From NCBI RefSeq assembly GCF_024586915.1, contig NZ_JANBVS010000006.1, forward strand, positions 62,001 to 126,000: DNA of 64,000 bases. The letters are read 5' to 3'. A model generated the notes under the pieces. That model saw only the letters and a program-made list of their open reading frames with translations, had not been told where the DNA came from and made no database searches. Shown in pieces: positions 1 to 8,504 of this stretch (within the stretch, counting starts at the first letter, position 1; every line of letters starts with the position of its first letter). The position numbers and the translations under genes were made by a program. Source of the stretch: Bradyrhizobium sp. SRS-191 (GTDB lineage Bacteria; Pseudomonadota; Alphaproteobacteria; Rhizobiales; Xanthobacteraceae).

Positions 1-611
1 TTGCCGAGCGGAATCAGCGTGGGCCCCACGAGATGGAGTCCGAGACCAACCGCACCGATCAGCAGCCCGGCGACACCCACCAGCTTCCATACGTTGAGCG
101 CGCACAGCCGCAGCACGGCCATCACCAGCATGATGCCGAGCCCGGTCGGCAGCGCCGCGGCGCGCCAGAGATTGGACAGCTCCAGCGCCGGCGTGGTGAC
201 GATCGCCTCGTCGGCGGCGAACTCATAGGCGGGATCGATCACCAGGATCAGGAAAGCCAGCGGCGCGGCGATGGCGAGCACGTCGAGGAACGACTGCATC
301 GGCTTCGACAGCCGGCCGACCGCCGCCGTCATGCGCATGTGCTCGCCGCGCTGACACGCGACGGCGGCCCCGAGCATCGCCAGCCAGAGAAACAGGATGC
401 CGGCCAGCTCATCCGACCAGATCAGCGGCTTGTGGAAGACGTAGCGGGCGCAGACGCCCGCGAACAGCACGCCGATCTCGGCGACGACGAGCAGCGCCGC
501 CGCAGCCGAGACAATGGCGCCCAATCCTCGCTCGATAGCGCGCGCGAGGGAAGCGAGGCCGGTTGCGGGAAGCACGGATGCACTGGAATGGTCGGCGAGC
601 TGCATGGTCAT
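1..611 (-). CDS. TRAP transporter permease, DctQ-type N-terminal part (partial at window edge)
   Basis: The frame runs from ATG at 611 (alternative ATG 605) off the left edge without a stop, about 203 residues. It contains hydrophobic segments separated by short polar loops, and the early run ARYVFHKPLIWSDELA is typical of DctQ small TRAP permeases. DctQ normally ends after four membrane segments. Here the frame continues into a further hydrophobic stretch ending VGPTLIPLG, so a fused DctQ-DctM permease is likely, but the DctM part lies outside the window. The gene is 30 bases downstream of the TRAP binding-protein gene on the same strand and surely shares its operon. The complex would use an ion gradient to import a small organic acid; the substrate cannot be read from the sequence. 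Confidence 0.82.
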   Translation of the reverse strand, partial: MTMQLADHSSASVLPATGLASLARAIERGLGAIVSAAAALLVVAEIGVLFAGVCARYVFHKPLIWSDELAGILFLWLAMLGAAVACQRGEHMRMTAAVGRLSKPMQSFLDVLAIAAPLAFLILVIDPAYEFAADEAIVTTPALELSNLWRAAALPTGLGIMLVMAVLRLCALNVWKLVGVAGLLIGAVGLGLHLVGPTLIPLG

Positions 612-641
612 GGCCCGAGATCCGCAACCGGGTGGGAGGGG

Positions 642-1664
642 TCAGCTGATGTTGCCGGCGTAGCGCTGCAGCAGAGTCCAGGCCTCGTCGCCGAACTTGG
701 CCTTGGCGTCCTTGTAGAAGCTGGTCTTGGCGAGCGTCGCCTGGAACAGCTCGGCATCGGTCTTGTTGAAGGTCAGCCCCTTGCCTTCCAGGGTCTTCTG
801 CAGGTCGGCATTGGCCTGGACGATGTCGTTGCGCTGCTTCTTGGCTGCGTCGTTGAACTTCGTCTGCAGCAGCTGCTGCACGTCCTTCGGGATCGTCTTC
901 CAGATCTTGCCGCTCGACAGCAGCCAGAAGCCGTCCCAGCTGTGATTGGTCAGCGAGCAGAACTTCTGCACCTCGTAGAACTTCGCGGATTCGATCAGCG
1001 CCAGCGGGTTCTCCTGGCCGTCGGCGATCTTGGTCTGCAGCGCCGAATAGGCTTCGCTCAGGGGAATGCTCACCGGCGAGGCGCCGAACGCCGAGAACAT
1101 CGCCACCCACAGCGGCACCACCGGCACGCGGATCTTGAAGTTGGCGAGATCGGCCGGCGTGTTGATCGGCTTGGTGCTGGTCGTGATCTGGCGGAAGCCG
1201 TTGTCCCAGACGCTCTCGAACGGAAACAACCCGACCTTCTCGATGTTGCGGCGGATGAAGCCGCCGACCTCGCCGTCCATCGCCGCCCACACCTTGTCGT
1301 AGCTGGTGAAGGCGAAGCCGACGCCGGTGAGCGAAGCGGTCGGGATCAGGGTCGACAGCACGGTGCCCGGCATGGTCGCGAGCTCGAGCGCGCCGGAGCG
1401 CAGCTGGGTGATCATGTCGCTGTCGCTGCCGAGCTGATTGTTCGGAAAAAGGCTGATCTCGACCTGCCCCTTGGTCTCGGCGGTGATCGCATCGACCGCC
1501 TCGCGCAGCCGCACGTTCACCGAATGCGTGGCGGGCAGGTCGTTGCCGAATTTCAGCTTGAGCGGCGCGGCCTGCGCCAGCACGGCCGGTGTCTTCGCGA
1601 GATAGCCGGCAGCGGCGGCGCCGGCAGCAGTGGTCAACAACGCACGACGGCTCACCTTGAGCAT
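642..1664 (-). CDS. TRAP transporter periplasmic substrate-binding protein (DctP family)
   Basis: About 340 residues, usual for DctP. ATG 1664 is preferred over an upstream in-frame start at 1733 because GGGAGAG precedes it and an SRRALL Tat-like signal with a hydrophobic stretch ending VLAQA starts there; the 1733 start would place the operator inside the coding region. DctP features include FGNDLPATHSVN near the mature start, ELATMPGTVLSTLIP, and FKIRVP, where the arginine usually contacts the ligand carboxylate. It delivers substrate to the DctQ/M permease encoded directly downstream. A promoter overlapping a GAATTC-rich operator lies 45-75 bases upstream and is almost duplicated in front of the PCu(A)C/alcohol-dehydrogenase genes, which ties this importer to that oxidation system. 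The substrate is unknown; an organic acid is inferred. Confidence 0.9.
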   Translation of the reverse strand: MLKVSRRALLTTAAGAAAAGYLAKTPAVLAQAAPLKLKFGNDLPATHSVNVRLREAVDAITAETKGQVEISLFPNNQLGSDSDMITQLRSGALELATMPGTVLSTLIPTASLTGVGFAFTSYDKVWAAMDGEVGGFIRRNIEKVGLFPFESVWDNGFRQITTSTKPINTPADLANFKIRVPVVPLWVAMFSAFGASPVSIPLSEAYSALQTKIADGQENPLALIESAKFYEVQKFCSLTNHSWDGFWLLSSGKIWKTIPKDVQQLLQTKFNDAAKKQRNDIVQANADLQKTLEGKGLTFNKTDAELFQATLAKTSFYKDAKAKFGDEAWTLLQRYAGNIS

Positions 1665-1706
1665 TGGCTCTCTCCCTGAACGGCCGCATTCTCGCGACTT
1701 CTGAAC

Positions 1707-1738
1707 GAATTCGTATTCCGAATTCGAATTCAAAGCAA
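1707..1738 (-). promoter_or_regulatory. Promoter with GAATTC-rich operator for the TRAP operon (site A)
   Basis: Three GAATTC hexamers start at 1707, 1720 and 1726; the last two abut and form a 12-base palindrome. Read on the minus strand, a possible -35 TTGCTT (1733-1738) and -10 TACGAA (1710-1715) are 17 bases apart, so a protein bound to the boxes would cover the spacer. Site B at 9081-9112 has the same boxes, spacing and promoter geometry. A GntR/FCD protein encoded next to site B is the obvious candidate ligand-responsive repressor (inference). Confidence 0.65.
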
Positions 1739-1817
1739 GTAGATTCTACCTGAGGTTTTTACGGTTAATAGATACCGTAGGCCGAACGAAGGGCTTGCGC
1801 TCACCAAACTCAAAGGT

Positions 1818-1990
1818 GTCGTCCGGGCAAGCGCGCCAACGCGACAGCGTTGGCGCGCGCCGACCCGGGATCCATACGCCGCGGCGGACGTGGCTGGGCG
1901 AGATGGGTCGACCATCGTGCCCCGCACGTCTCCCTGGGGTTATGGGTCCCGGATCGGCGCGCGCGTTGCGCGCTTGTCCGGGACGACGAC
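1818..1990. repeat. Intergenic palindromic repeat (GTCGTCC...GGGACGAC family)
   Basis: The element opens with GTCGTCCGGGCAAGC and closes with GCTTGTCCGGGACGAC. Its middle contains the phrase GGGGTTATGGGTCCCGG that recurs at 39400 and, in altered form, near 63420 and 63650. It has further internal stems of GCGCGCC type. It fills most of the 570-base gap between the TRAP operon and the molybdenum hydroxylase genes, where I see no convincing gene. Such elements are dispersed non-coding repeats in Bradyrhizobium-like genomes. Confidence 0.7.
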
Positions 1991-2193
1991 GGAGATCTGA
2001 ACTGGCAGATTGCCAATCCCCGGACCTGCTTGATCGTCGACCCGCTCGCGCGCTGCGGCGAATGTCACCGGGGTAATCGACGAACGACGGCTCGCCAGTC
2101 CGATAAAGCTAAGATCCAAATAAACTAGCTAACTAATAGACGCGAACCGCGCGTGCGAGATGATGCGGCCGCGCTAAAGAACTTGAGCAATCG

Positions 2194-2223
2194 ATGGGTG
2201 GAGCGACGCACCGCCCCACCCAT
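2194..2223 (-). terminator. Probable terminator of the molybdenum hydroxylase genes
   Basis: ATGGGTGG (2194-2201) pairs perfectly with CCACCCAT (2216-2223), extended by GCG/CGC after one mismatch. The hairpin begins 12 bases past the stop of the large subunit gene. There is no clear T run, so intrinsic termination is uncertain. Confidence 0.5.
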
Positions 2224-2234
2224 CTCGTGATGGA

Positions 2235-4529
2235 CTACGCCTTCATCGCCGCCTTCACCGCCTCGGCGGTGATCGGCAGCGAGCGCAGCCTTGCGCCGCA
2301 GGCATTGTAGATGGCGTTGCCGAGCGCCGGCGCGACCACGGTCACTGCGGGCTCGCCGACGCCGGTCGCCTTCTCGCCATTGGCGATGACTGATATCGCG
2401 ACCTCCGGCACCTGGCTCATGCGCAGCGGCGTGTAGCTGTCGAAGTTGGTCTGCTCGATGCCGCCATCCTTCAGCGTCGCCTTCTCGTACATCGCCAGCG
2501 ACAGGCCCCACAGCGCCGCGCCCTCGACCTGGGCGCGGATGTTGTCGGGATGCACTTGCGTGCCGACGTCGGTCGCCACGGTGAGCTTCTTCACGGTGAC
2601 CGCGCCGTTGTCGGCGACCGCGACATGGGCGACGCAGGCCGTCCAGCTCGCGGTCGCCCGCTCTTGCGACGAGACGCAGGCGACGCCCATGCCCTCGCCC
2701 TTCGGCAGCTTCTTGGCGCCGTAGCCCGAGAGCCCCATCGCCGCGAGCAGCGTGTTGCGCAGCCGCTGCGCGCCGCCATCGTTCTTGCCCTTGCCGTCGA
2801 GCAGCGCGATGCGGAATTGCGCCGGGTCCTGGCCCGAGGCGGCCGCGATCTCGTCGATCATGCTTTCCACCGCCCAGAACGTCCAACCCGGCGCCACCGA
2901 GCGGAGCTGCCCGGACGGCGTCGCATTGTGCGCGAGCTCGTTCTTGATCGCGCGCACATGGTGGTTGGGCACGGTGTAGAAGAAGTCGGCGCCGTTGACC
3001 GTGAACGAGTCGAGCGGGCCCTTCTTGTCGACCGAGGGGGACAGGAAGTCCGGAATGCCCCAGCGCGCCGTCGGCCAGGCCGAGACCACGTCGTGGCTCA
3101 GTGCGACCAGCTTGCCGTCGGCGTCGAGGCCTGCCTTGACCTTCTGGTAGGTGAGCGGCCGCGAGTAGTCCATCGTCATGTCGTTCTCGCGGGAGTAGAT
3201 CACCTTGACCGGCTTGCCGACCGCTTTCGCCGCCTGCACCGCCGGCACCATCATGTCGGCATCGAGCCGGCGGCCGAAGCCGCCGCCGAGCCAGGCCTGG
3301 TGCATCACGACGTATTTCGGATCGATCCCGGCGGCGCCGGCCGCGATCGCGCCGGAGCGGGTCGCGAACTGATTGCCCGAGTAGATATGCAGGATGTCGC
3401 CCTTGAACTCGGCCGTCGCGTTCATCGGCTCCATGGGCGCATGGATGTTGATGCTGGTAGTGTACTCCGCCTCCAGCACCTTCGCCGCACCGGCGAGTGC
3501 TGCCGTGGCATCGCCGTCCTTGACGAAGAACTGCCCGGCATCGTCCTGCGCCTGCAGCCGCATCGCCTCGGTGATGATGCTGTCGGTGCTGACATTGGCA
3601 TAGGGACCCTTGTCGTAGCTGATCTTCAGCGCATCCGCCGCCTTCTTGGCGTTGGCGAAGGTGCTCGCGACCGCGACCACCCAGCCCGAGGTCGAGCCGG
3701 TCTTGTCGTCGAGCGTCACCGCCTTGATGAAGCCCGGGACCTTCTTGGCCTCGGAGTCGTCGACCGATGTGACGGTCGCGCCGAAGCGCACCGGCGGGGT
3801 CACCACCTTGCCGTAGACCATGCCCGGCAGCATCGTATCGATGCCGTATTTCGCCGTCCCGTTGGTCTTCGAGGGGATGTCGAGCTGCGGCACCGAGACG
3901 CCGATCATGGTGTACTGATCCGGCGACTTCAGCGTGATCGCCTTCAGCTCGTCCGGCGTGAAGCTCTTGGTGATCTTGCCGCTCTTGACGATCTCGGCAT
4001 AGCTCATCTGCTTCTTCGACTTCGGATGCATCACGACGCCGTCGCGCACCGTGAGCTCCTTGGCGGGCACGCCCATGGAAGTCGCGGCGGCTTCGGTCAG
4101 CGCGATGCGCCCGGCCGCACCGGCCCGGCTCATGGCGTCGAAGTTCATCATCGTGCTCCAGCTGCCGCCGGTGATCTGGGCGCCGAGCACGGGATCGTTG
4201 AACTTCGGATCGTTGGAGGCGAGCTGGACGCGCATGTCCTTCCAGGCCGCACCGAGCTCCTCGCAGATAATCTGCGCCATGGTGGAGGCGATGTGCTGGC
4301 CCATGTCGGCCTTGCCGCAGGTCACGGTGACCAGGCCATCGGGCGCGATCGAGTACCAGACGCTCGGCTCGAAGGCTGAGGGCGTCGTCGCTGCAAGCGC
4401 GCTATCGGCGAGGCCGGCATAGCCGAGCACGAGGCCGGTGGCGGCGGTGCCGACCAGGAAGGAACGGCGGCTGAGATCGGGGGCCATATCTGGGGTCATG
4501 GCGGGCGCTGCTTTCACGTGCTCGTTCAT
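2235..4529 (-). CDS. Molybdopterin-binding aldehyde/isoquinoline oxidoreductase, large subunit (IorB-like)
   Basis: 764 residues from ATG 4529, which overlaps the stop of the iron-sulfur subunit gene as ATGA. The N-terminus has a Tat signal ([13 protein letters not shown]), so a folded, cofactor-loaded enzyme is exported with its partner. Family features are [16 protein letters not shown] in the Mo-cofactor region and [13 protein letters not shown] near the C-terminus, whose glutamate is the usual catalytic base of xanthine-oxidase-family enzymes. The family hydroxylates N-heterocycles (isoquinoline 1-oxidoreductase) or oxidises aldehydes in the periplasm. Lying downstream of a quinoprotein alcohol dehydrogenase, aldehyde oxidation is the more likely job here (inference). 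No three-haem cytochrome subunit is encoded beside it; the single-haem cytochrome c at 6048 may take electrons. The terminal location fits the end of the run. Confidence 0.88.
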   Translation of the reverse strand: MNEHVKAAPAMTPDMAPDLSRRSFLVGTAATGLVLGYAGLADSALAATTPSAFEPSVWYSIAPDGLVTVTCGKADMGQHIASTMAQIICEELGAAWKDMRVQLASNDPKFNDPVLGAQITGGSWSTMMNFDAMSRAGAAGRIALTEAAATSMGVPAKELTVRDGVVMHPKSKKQMSYAEIVKSGKITKSFTPDELKAITLKSPDQYTMIGVSVPQLDIPSKTNGTAKYGIDTMLPGMVYGKVVTPPVRFGATVTSVDDSEAKKVPGFIKAVTLDDKTGSTSGWVVAVASTFANAKKAADALKISYDKGPYANVSTDSIITEAMRLQAQDDAGQFFVKDGDATAALAGAAKVLEAEYTTSINIHAPMEPMNATAEFKGDILHIYSGNQFATRSGAIAAGAAGIDPKYVVMHQAWLGGGFGRRLDADMMVPAVQAAKAVGKPVKVIYSRENDMTMDYSRPLTYQKVKAGLDADGKLVALSHDVVSAWPTARWGIPDFLSPSVDKKGPLDSFTVNGADFFYTVPNHHVRAIKNELAHNATPSGQLRSVAPGWTFWAVESMIDEIAAASGQDPAQFRIALLDGKGKNDGGAQRLRNTLLAAMGLSGYGAKKLPKGEGMGVACVSSQERATASWTACVAHVAVADNGAVTVKKLTVATDVGTQVHPDNIRAQVEGAALWGLSLAMYEKATLKDGGIEQTNFDSYTPLRMSQVPEVAISVIANGEKATGVGEPAVTVVAPALGNAIYNACGARLRSLPITAEAVKAAMKA

Positions 4530-5014
4530 GTCGCCCTCCGGTCGCTGCCGTTCGAGGCGGTGCGCATCTCGGACGCGGCGCGCTGGATCGCCTTCTGGAT
4601 CCGCGAATAGGTCATGCAGCGACAGAGATTGCCGTCCATGTGCGCTGTGATCTCCTCCTTGGTCGGGCTCGTCGTTTTGGCGAGCAGCGAGGCCGCCTGC
4701 ATGATCTGCCCCGATTGGCAGTAGCCGCATTGCGGCACCTGCTCGGCGATCCACGCCTTCTGCAAGGGATGATCGCCCTTCTGCGACAGCCCCTCGATCG
4801 TGGTGATCTTCTTGTCCTTGACGTCGCCGACCATGGTCTGGCACGAGCGCACCGCCTCGCCGTTGACATGCACGGTGCACGCCCCGCACAGCCCGGCACC
4901 GCAGCCGAACTTGGTTCCGGTCATCTGCAACTGCTCGCGGATGACCCATAGCAGCGGCGTGTCGTTCGCCGCATCGACAGAGACGTCTCTGCCGTTGATA
5001 CTGAGTTTCGCCAT
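4526..5014 (-). CDS. (2Fe-2S) subunit of molybdenum hydroxylase (IorA-like)
   Basis: 162 residues from ATG 5014, with AAGGAGG nine bases upstream; a TTG at 5020 is too close to that site. The N-terminal plant-ferredoxin-type cluster site is [16 protein letters not shown] and the second, C-terminal cluster site is [10 protein letters not shown] followed by GNLCRCMTY, the standard two-cluster layout of small subunits in the xanthine oxidase family. There is no signal peptide, as expected for a subunit carried through the Tat system by its partner. It moves electrons from the Mo centre of the large subunit to an external acceptor, probably a cytochrome c. Translation is coupled to the large subunit by the ATGA overlap. 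Confidence 0.92.
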   Translation of the reverse strand: MAKLSINGRDVSVDAANDTPLLWVIREQLQMTGTKFGCGAGLCGACTVHVNGEAVRSCQTMVGDVKDKKITTIEGLSQKGDHPLQKAWIAEQVPQCGYCQSGQIMQAASLLAKTTSPTKEEITAHMDGNLCRCMTYSRIQKAIQRAASEMRTASNGSDRRAT

Positions 5015-5142
5015 TGCCAAGAACCTCCTTACGGGACGGATTTGCTCTGCAGCGAACGCCCATCGGCGTTCCGGCTCATCTCGGCCGCGCGGCGCCCCAT
5101 CGCCCGCACGCTCGCCGGAGCGGTGAAATTGCAGTCTCAGCT

Positions 5143-5178
5143 TGGGGCAGCGACCGCGGATTGCGAGCCGCTGCCCCA
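5143..5178 (-). terminator. Hairpin between pqqA and the iron-sulfur subunit gene
   Basis: A perfect 10-base stem, TGGGGCAGCG (5143-5152) with CGCTGCCCCA (5169-5178), lies 13 bases past the pqqA stop. It may be a weak terminator or an mRNA-stabilising structure that separates expression of pqqA from the molybdenum enzyme genes. There is no adjacent T run on the minus strand. Confidence 0.5.
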
Positions 5179-5190
5179 GGTCACGTCAGA

Positions 5191-5286
5191 TCAGCCCTTG
5201 CGCTCGGCCTTCCGGCTCGCGCAGGCGTACATGTTGATTTCCATGCCGACCGGCACTTCGACGATCTTGGGGGCAGTCCAGCTCAT
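5191..5286 (-). CDS. pqqA: PQQ precursor peptide PqqA
   Basis: 31 residues from ATG 5286, with GGAG seven bases upstream. The peptide starts MSWTAPKIVEV and contains GMEINMY, giving the invariant Glu-x3-Tyr pair (E16 and Y20) that the radical SAM enzyme PqqE cross-links to build pyrroloquinoline quinone. The basic tail ending SRKAERKG is usual for alphaproteobacterial PqqA. No pqqB, C, D or E gene is in the window, so this is either an isolated copy or the only copy, placed with a PQQ enzyme. It lies between a secreted-protein gene and the molybdenum hydroxylase genes, and would make cofactor precursor when the quinoprotein at 6643-8421 is expressed. The match is strong despite the short length. 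Confidence 0.9.
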   Translation of the reverse strand: MSWTAPKIVEVPVGMEINMYACASRKAERKG

Positions 5287-5418
5287 GCTCGTTCTCCAGG
5301 AGAGGATGATCATCGCCGCGCAACCGACGGCCACCCGCATCTCCGGCAACTCTCCGCACCCGGCGACGGCAGGCATGACACGCATGTGCCTCGCCTGAGG
5401 GGCGAGGCATGAGTTCGA

Positions 5419-6051
5419 TCAGTTCGTCTGCTTGGTGATCCGGACCAGCGTCTGATCGACGAAGCTCTTGATGTCCTGATCCGGCTTGCGGAACAGCTCG
5501 CGCTCGACCGTCAGCATCCGGCCCGGCACCGTCTTCTTGCAGACCTCGCGCAGGAAAACGCCGCCGACGGGCTGCTCGCCTGCCGTCGGCTGCAGCTCCT
5601 TGCAGTCCCAGCCTTCCGCGCCATAGCGCGACTTCACCTGGTTGCCGAGCAGGAATGCCTTCTTGCGGATGTAGAGCCGCGCCTTCGGGTCGGTCTCGAT
5701 GTTGAGCCCGAACACCGTCGCCTTGTCGTCGATCACAGCCGTGAGCAGCACCGGGTGGCCGGCCACCTTGGTGCCGTCCTGGCTGGTCTCCGGATCGAAC
5801 TCGAAGCGCACCGCTCGCCGCCCCTGCTCATCGGCCGGACAGTCGCGCCAGCCCGACCATGCATCGAGCTTGCGATCGGGCGCCCCGGCGCAGCTGAGGT
5901 TGACATAGCCTTCGTTCGGGAGGTTGCCGACCGGCATGCCGACGGTGATGTCGCGCAGATCGTAGCTCGGCACGGCCTGCGCAGAGGCGGTGTGCATGAC
6001 GAGGGACAGCAGGATCGTCGCGAAGATCGCAGTGCAGGTGGAGCGTTTCAT
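5419..6051 (-). CDS. Secreted protein of unknown function in the quinoprotein gene run
   Basis: 210 residues from ATG 6051, overlapping the cytochrome c stop as ATGA. A signal peptide (MKRSTCTAIF start, cleavage near ASAQA) points to the periplasm. The mature part begins with SYDLRDITVGMPVGNLP and has six cysteines, some of which could form disulfides. I do not recognise the family. Coupling to the cytochrome and alcohol dehydrogenase genes suggests an accessory role, for example in substrate capture or electron-transfer assembly (inference). Confidence 0.75.
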   Translation of the reverse strand: MKRSTCTAIFATILLSLVMHTASAQAVPSYDLRDITVGMPVGNLPNEGYVNLSCAGAPDRKLDAWSGWRDCPADEQGRRAVRFEFDPETSQDGTKVAGHPVLLTAVIDDKATVFGLNIETDPKARLYIRKKAFLLGNQVKSRYGAEGWDCKELQPTAGEQPVGGVFLREVCKKTVPGRMLTVERELFRKPDQDIKSFVDQTLVRITKQTN

Positions 6052-6578
6052 TTGGATGGCTCGCTTGCAGGCTGGGTCGCATTGGCCTTGTAGATATCGC
6101 AGACGCGCGAGGTGTTGCCGAAGAAGGCGGTGCACTCGTCATAGGTCGGCTCGCCCCGGCCCTTGATGTGCGCGAGCACGTAGTCCGCGACCGCCTCGAT
6201 GTCGTTCGGGCGCAGAAAGGTACCGCCTTCGGGCGGCATGCGCTCGCCGACATCCTGCCGGCTCATCTCGTAGCACTTCGTAGTGTCGTACGAGCCACGC
6301 GCAAAATACGGCATGCCCGTTCCCGGCCGTCCGCAGGTGACGGTCTCGATGATGTGCTGGCGGTCGAGCTCGGTCTTGCGCAGCGACAGAGCGTCACCGC
6401 CATAGCCGCCGCCGCCATTGCCATGCCATTTGTGGCAGCCGACGCAGTTGGCGCGCTTGAACACCGCCTTGCCGGCGTCGGTCGGATCGGCCGGCGCAGC
6501 AGACTGGGCCGATGCGAGGGAGCTGGAGACGATAACGAAAGCCAACGCCACCGTGGACGTGATCGCACTGAATTTCAT
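6048..6578 (-). CDS. Periplasmic c-type cytochrome
   Basis: 176 residues with a signal peptide ending near ASAQ and one haem site, C45-V-G-C48-H49, followed by a glycine-rich HGNGGGGYGG segment. GMPYF and RMPPEGG supply candidate axial methionines. The GKAVFKRANCVGCH opening and the PNDIEAVADYVLAHIKG ending are class I cytochrome features. It is directly downstream of the PQQ dehydrogenase (64-base gap) and is the likely electron acceptor of that enzyme, comparable in role to MxaG/XoxG or cytochrome c550, though not obviously orthologous. It may also serve the molybdenum hydroxylase. Confidence 0.88.
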   Translation of the reverse strand: MKFSAITSTVALAFVIVSSSLASAQSAAPADPTDAGKAVFKRANCVGCHKWHGNGGGGYGGDALSLRKTELDRQHIIETVTCGRPGTGMPYFARGSYDTTKCYEMSRQDVGERMPPEGGTFLRPNDIEAVADYVLAHIKGRGEPTYDECTAFFGNTSRVCDIYKANATQPASEPSK

Positions 6579-6642
6579 CTGATTGACTTGCCGAACGGGG
6601 AAAGGGAAGGAGCGGAGGCAGCGCCTCCGCTCCTTGATCGAC

Positions 6643-8421
6643 TTACAGCGCGAAGACGTAGAGCATCGAGCCGGGCTGGATCTTCTTCAGCTCGGGCGTG
6701 GATTCGATGAACCACTTGTCCCAGGCGCCGCCGAGACCGACGAGGATCGCGACATACTGCTTGCCGTCGACCGAGAAGGTCACGGGAGGCGCGTTGACGC
6801 CGCCGCCGGTGTTGAACTCCCACAGCTTCTGCAGGGTCTTGGCATCGAGCGCCATCACCTCGCCCGAGGGCTGGCCGGTGAAGACGAGGTCAGGCGTCGA
6901 CAGCATGCCGCCGAGATTCGGGAACGGCGTCTCCATCTTGCCGGCGATCTTGCCGGTGGTGACGTCGATCGCGGTCACGCTGCCCGTGATCTTGAACGGC
7001 TGGCTCGGTCCGCCGCCGGTCCAGAACTCGCGCGCCTTCAGCTTGTCCTTGGTTGCTTCCTCGACGGTGATCCGGTTGCAGCTCTCGATCACCGGGATGT
7101 ACCAGAGCTTCAGGTCCGGATTGTACGAGGTCGGCGGCCAGTTCTTGCCGCCCATATTGCCGGGGCAGATGTCCGCGATCTTGTTCTCACGATGCGGCGT
7201 CACGGACGCATTGTAGCGCTGCACCGGATTCTTCGGATCGTACTCGATCGGCTTGCCGGTCTCGGGATCGAGACCCTTGGTCCAGGTCACCTTCTTGACG
7301 AACGGCAGGCCCCAGAGGAACTTGCCGTTGGTGCGGTCGATCGCATAGGCGAAGCCGTTGCGATCGGCCTCGAGGGCGAGCTTCTGGGTCTGTCCGTTCG
7401 GCGTGGGCACGTCGACCAGGACGTTCTCCGCGACGCTGTCATAGTCGTAGGGATCGTTCGGCGTGTGCTGATAGTGCCACTTGATCTTGCCGGTGTTGGC
7501 GTCGAGCGCCAGCGAACTGTCGGTGTAGAGATTGTCGCCCGGGCGATAGGCGTTGTCCCAGTCCGGACCAGGGTTGCCGACGCCCCAGATGATGGTGTCG
7601 GTCGACGGGTCGTAGGTGCCCGTGACCCAGGTCGAGCCACCGCCGGCCGCAGCCGCATCGTTGCTGTCCTTCCAGGTCTCGCTGCCGGGCTCGCCCTTCG
7701 CCGGAATGGTGTGGGTGCGCCAGACTTCCTTCTGCGTGGTGAGATCGGTCGCGGCGATCCAGCCGCGGATGCCGTATTCGGCGCCGGCGACGCCTGATAT
7801 CGCCATGTTCTTCACGATCAGCGGCGCACCGGTGATGACCTCGCCCTTGTCGGGATCGGCGACCTGGCGCTGCCAGGCGACCTGCCCGGTCTCTTTATTA
7901 GTTGCGATCAGGCGGCCGTCGAGCGTGTGCGAGACGACGAGATTGCCCCACAGCGCAACACCGCGATTGTCGACGCCGCAGCAGGCGATCGCACCGGCCC
8001 AGTCGTGATCCGTCTTCGGATCCATCTTCCAGACCATCTGGCCTTTGCCGCCGCGCGCATCGATCTTGTAGACCGAGCCCCAGCCGTCGGTGACGTAGAT
8101 CATGCCGTTCTCGACGATCGGCGTGCCTTCGAGACCGCCATGGCTCCAGATGCCGCCGCCCTCGACGCCGCCGAGATGCATCGTCCAGGCGACCTTCAGG
8201 TTCTTGACGTTGTCCTTGTTGATCTCCTTCAACGTCGAGAAGCGCGTGCCCGAATAGTTCTTGTGATGATGCAGCCAGTTGCCGGCTTCCTTCTCGGCAT
8301 TGAGCAGCCGCTCCGGCGTCATCTCGTCGGCGGCTCGCACCGGCGACGCCAGATTGAAGCAGGCAAAGGCGGCGCTGGCGAGCAGCACCGCCCGCAGGGT
8401 TGTCCTGACGTTGATCCTCAT
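6643..8421 (-). CDS. PQQ-dependent alcohol dehydrogenase with lanthanide (DYD) motif
   Basis: 592 residues with a signal peptide (cleavage near VRAAD), the usual size for methanol/ethanol-family quinoproteins: an eight-bladed propeller acting in the periplasm. Seen: the adjacent-cysteine disulfide C147-C148; the metal-binding glutamate in GAEYGIRG (E215); the metal-binding asparagine in GVGNPGPDW (N283); and catalytic D326 in PYDYDS. The aspartate at +2 (D328) makes the DYD motif, which in XoxF, ExaF and PedH adds the ligand needed for a lanthanide ion; calcium enzymes such as MxaF have alanine or a similar residue there. Lanthanide dependence is therefore predicted. The substrate is open (primary alcohols); it lacks an obvious haem domain, so electrons leave through a separate cytochrome. 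It is the core of the run from 9029 to 5191, downstream of operator site B. Confidence 0.93.
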   Translation of the reverse strand: MRINVRTTLRAVLLASAAFACFNLASPVRAADEMTPERLLNAEKEAGNWLHHHKNYSGTRFSTLKEINKDNVKNLKVAWTMHLGGVEGGGIWSHGGLEGTPIVENGMIYVTDGWGSVYKIDARGGKGQMVWKMDPKTDHDWAGAIACCGVDNRGVALWGNLVVSHTLDGRLIATNKETGQVAWQRQVADPDKGEVITGAPLIVKNMAISGVAGAEYGIRGWIAATDLTTQKEVWRTHTIPAKGEPGSETWKDSNDAAAAGGGSTWVTGTYDPSTDTIIWGVGNPGPDWDNAYRPGDNLYTDSSLALDANTGKIKWHYQHTPNDPYDYDSVAENVLVDVPTPNGQTQKLALEADRNGFAYAIDRTNGKFLWGLPFVKKVTWTKGLDPETGKPIEYDPKNPVQRYNASVTPHRENKIADICPGNMGGKNWPPTSYNPDLKLWYIPVIESCNRITVEEATKDKLKAREFWTGGGPSQPFKITGSVTAIDVTTGKIAGKMETPFPNLGGMLSTPDLVFTGQPSGEVMALDAKTLQKLWEFNTGGGVNAPPVTFSVDGKQYVAILVGLGGAWDKWFIESTPELKKIQPGSMLYVFAL

Positions 8422-8504
8422 CGTTTCCTTCTCCCATCTTGATTATGCGTTCGAACGAAAACCGCTCCGCCAGTCAGCGAAGGGCCGCAGGCGACAAACA
8501 GACT

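Noticed and set aside
1707-1731. GAATTC cluster as a chance group of EcoRI sites
   Set aside because: The same three boxes with the same spacing occur at 9081-9105 in an equivalent promoter position, which favours a regulatory site.
2235-5063. 942-codon version of the molybdenum hydroxylase gene
   Set aside because: The extra 178 codons overlap the iron-sulfur subunit gene in another frame. The Tat signal and ATGA overlap fix the start at 4529.
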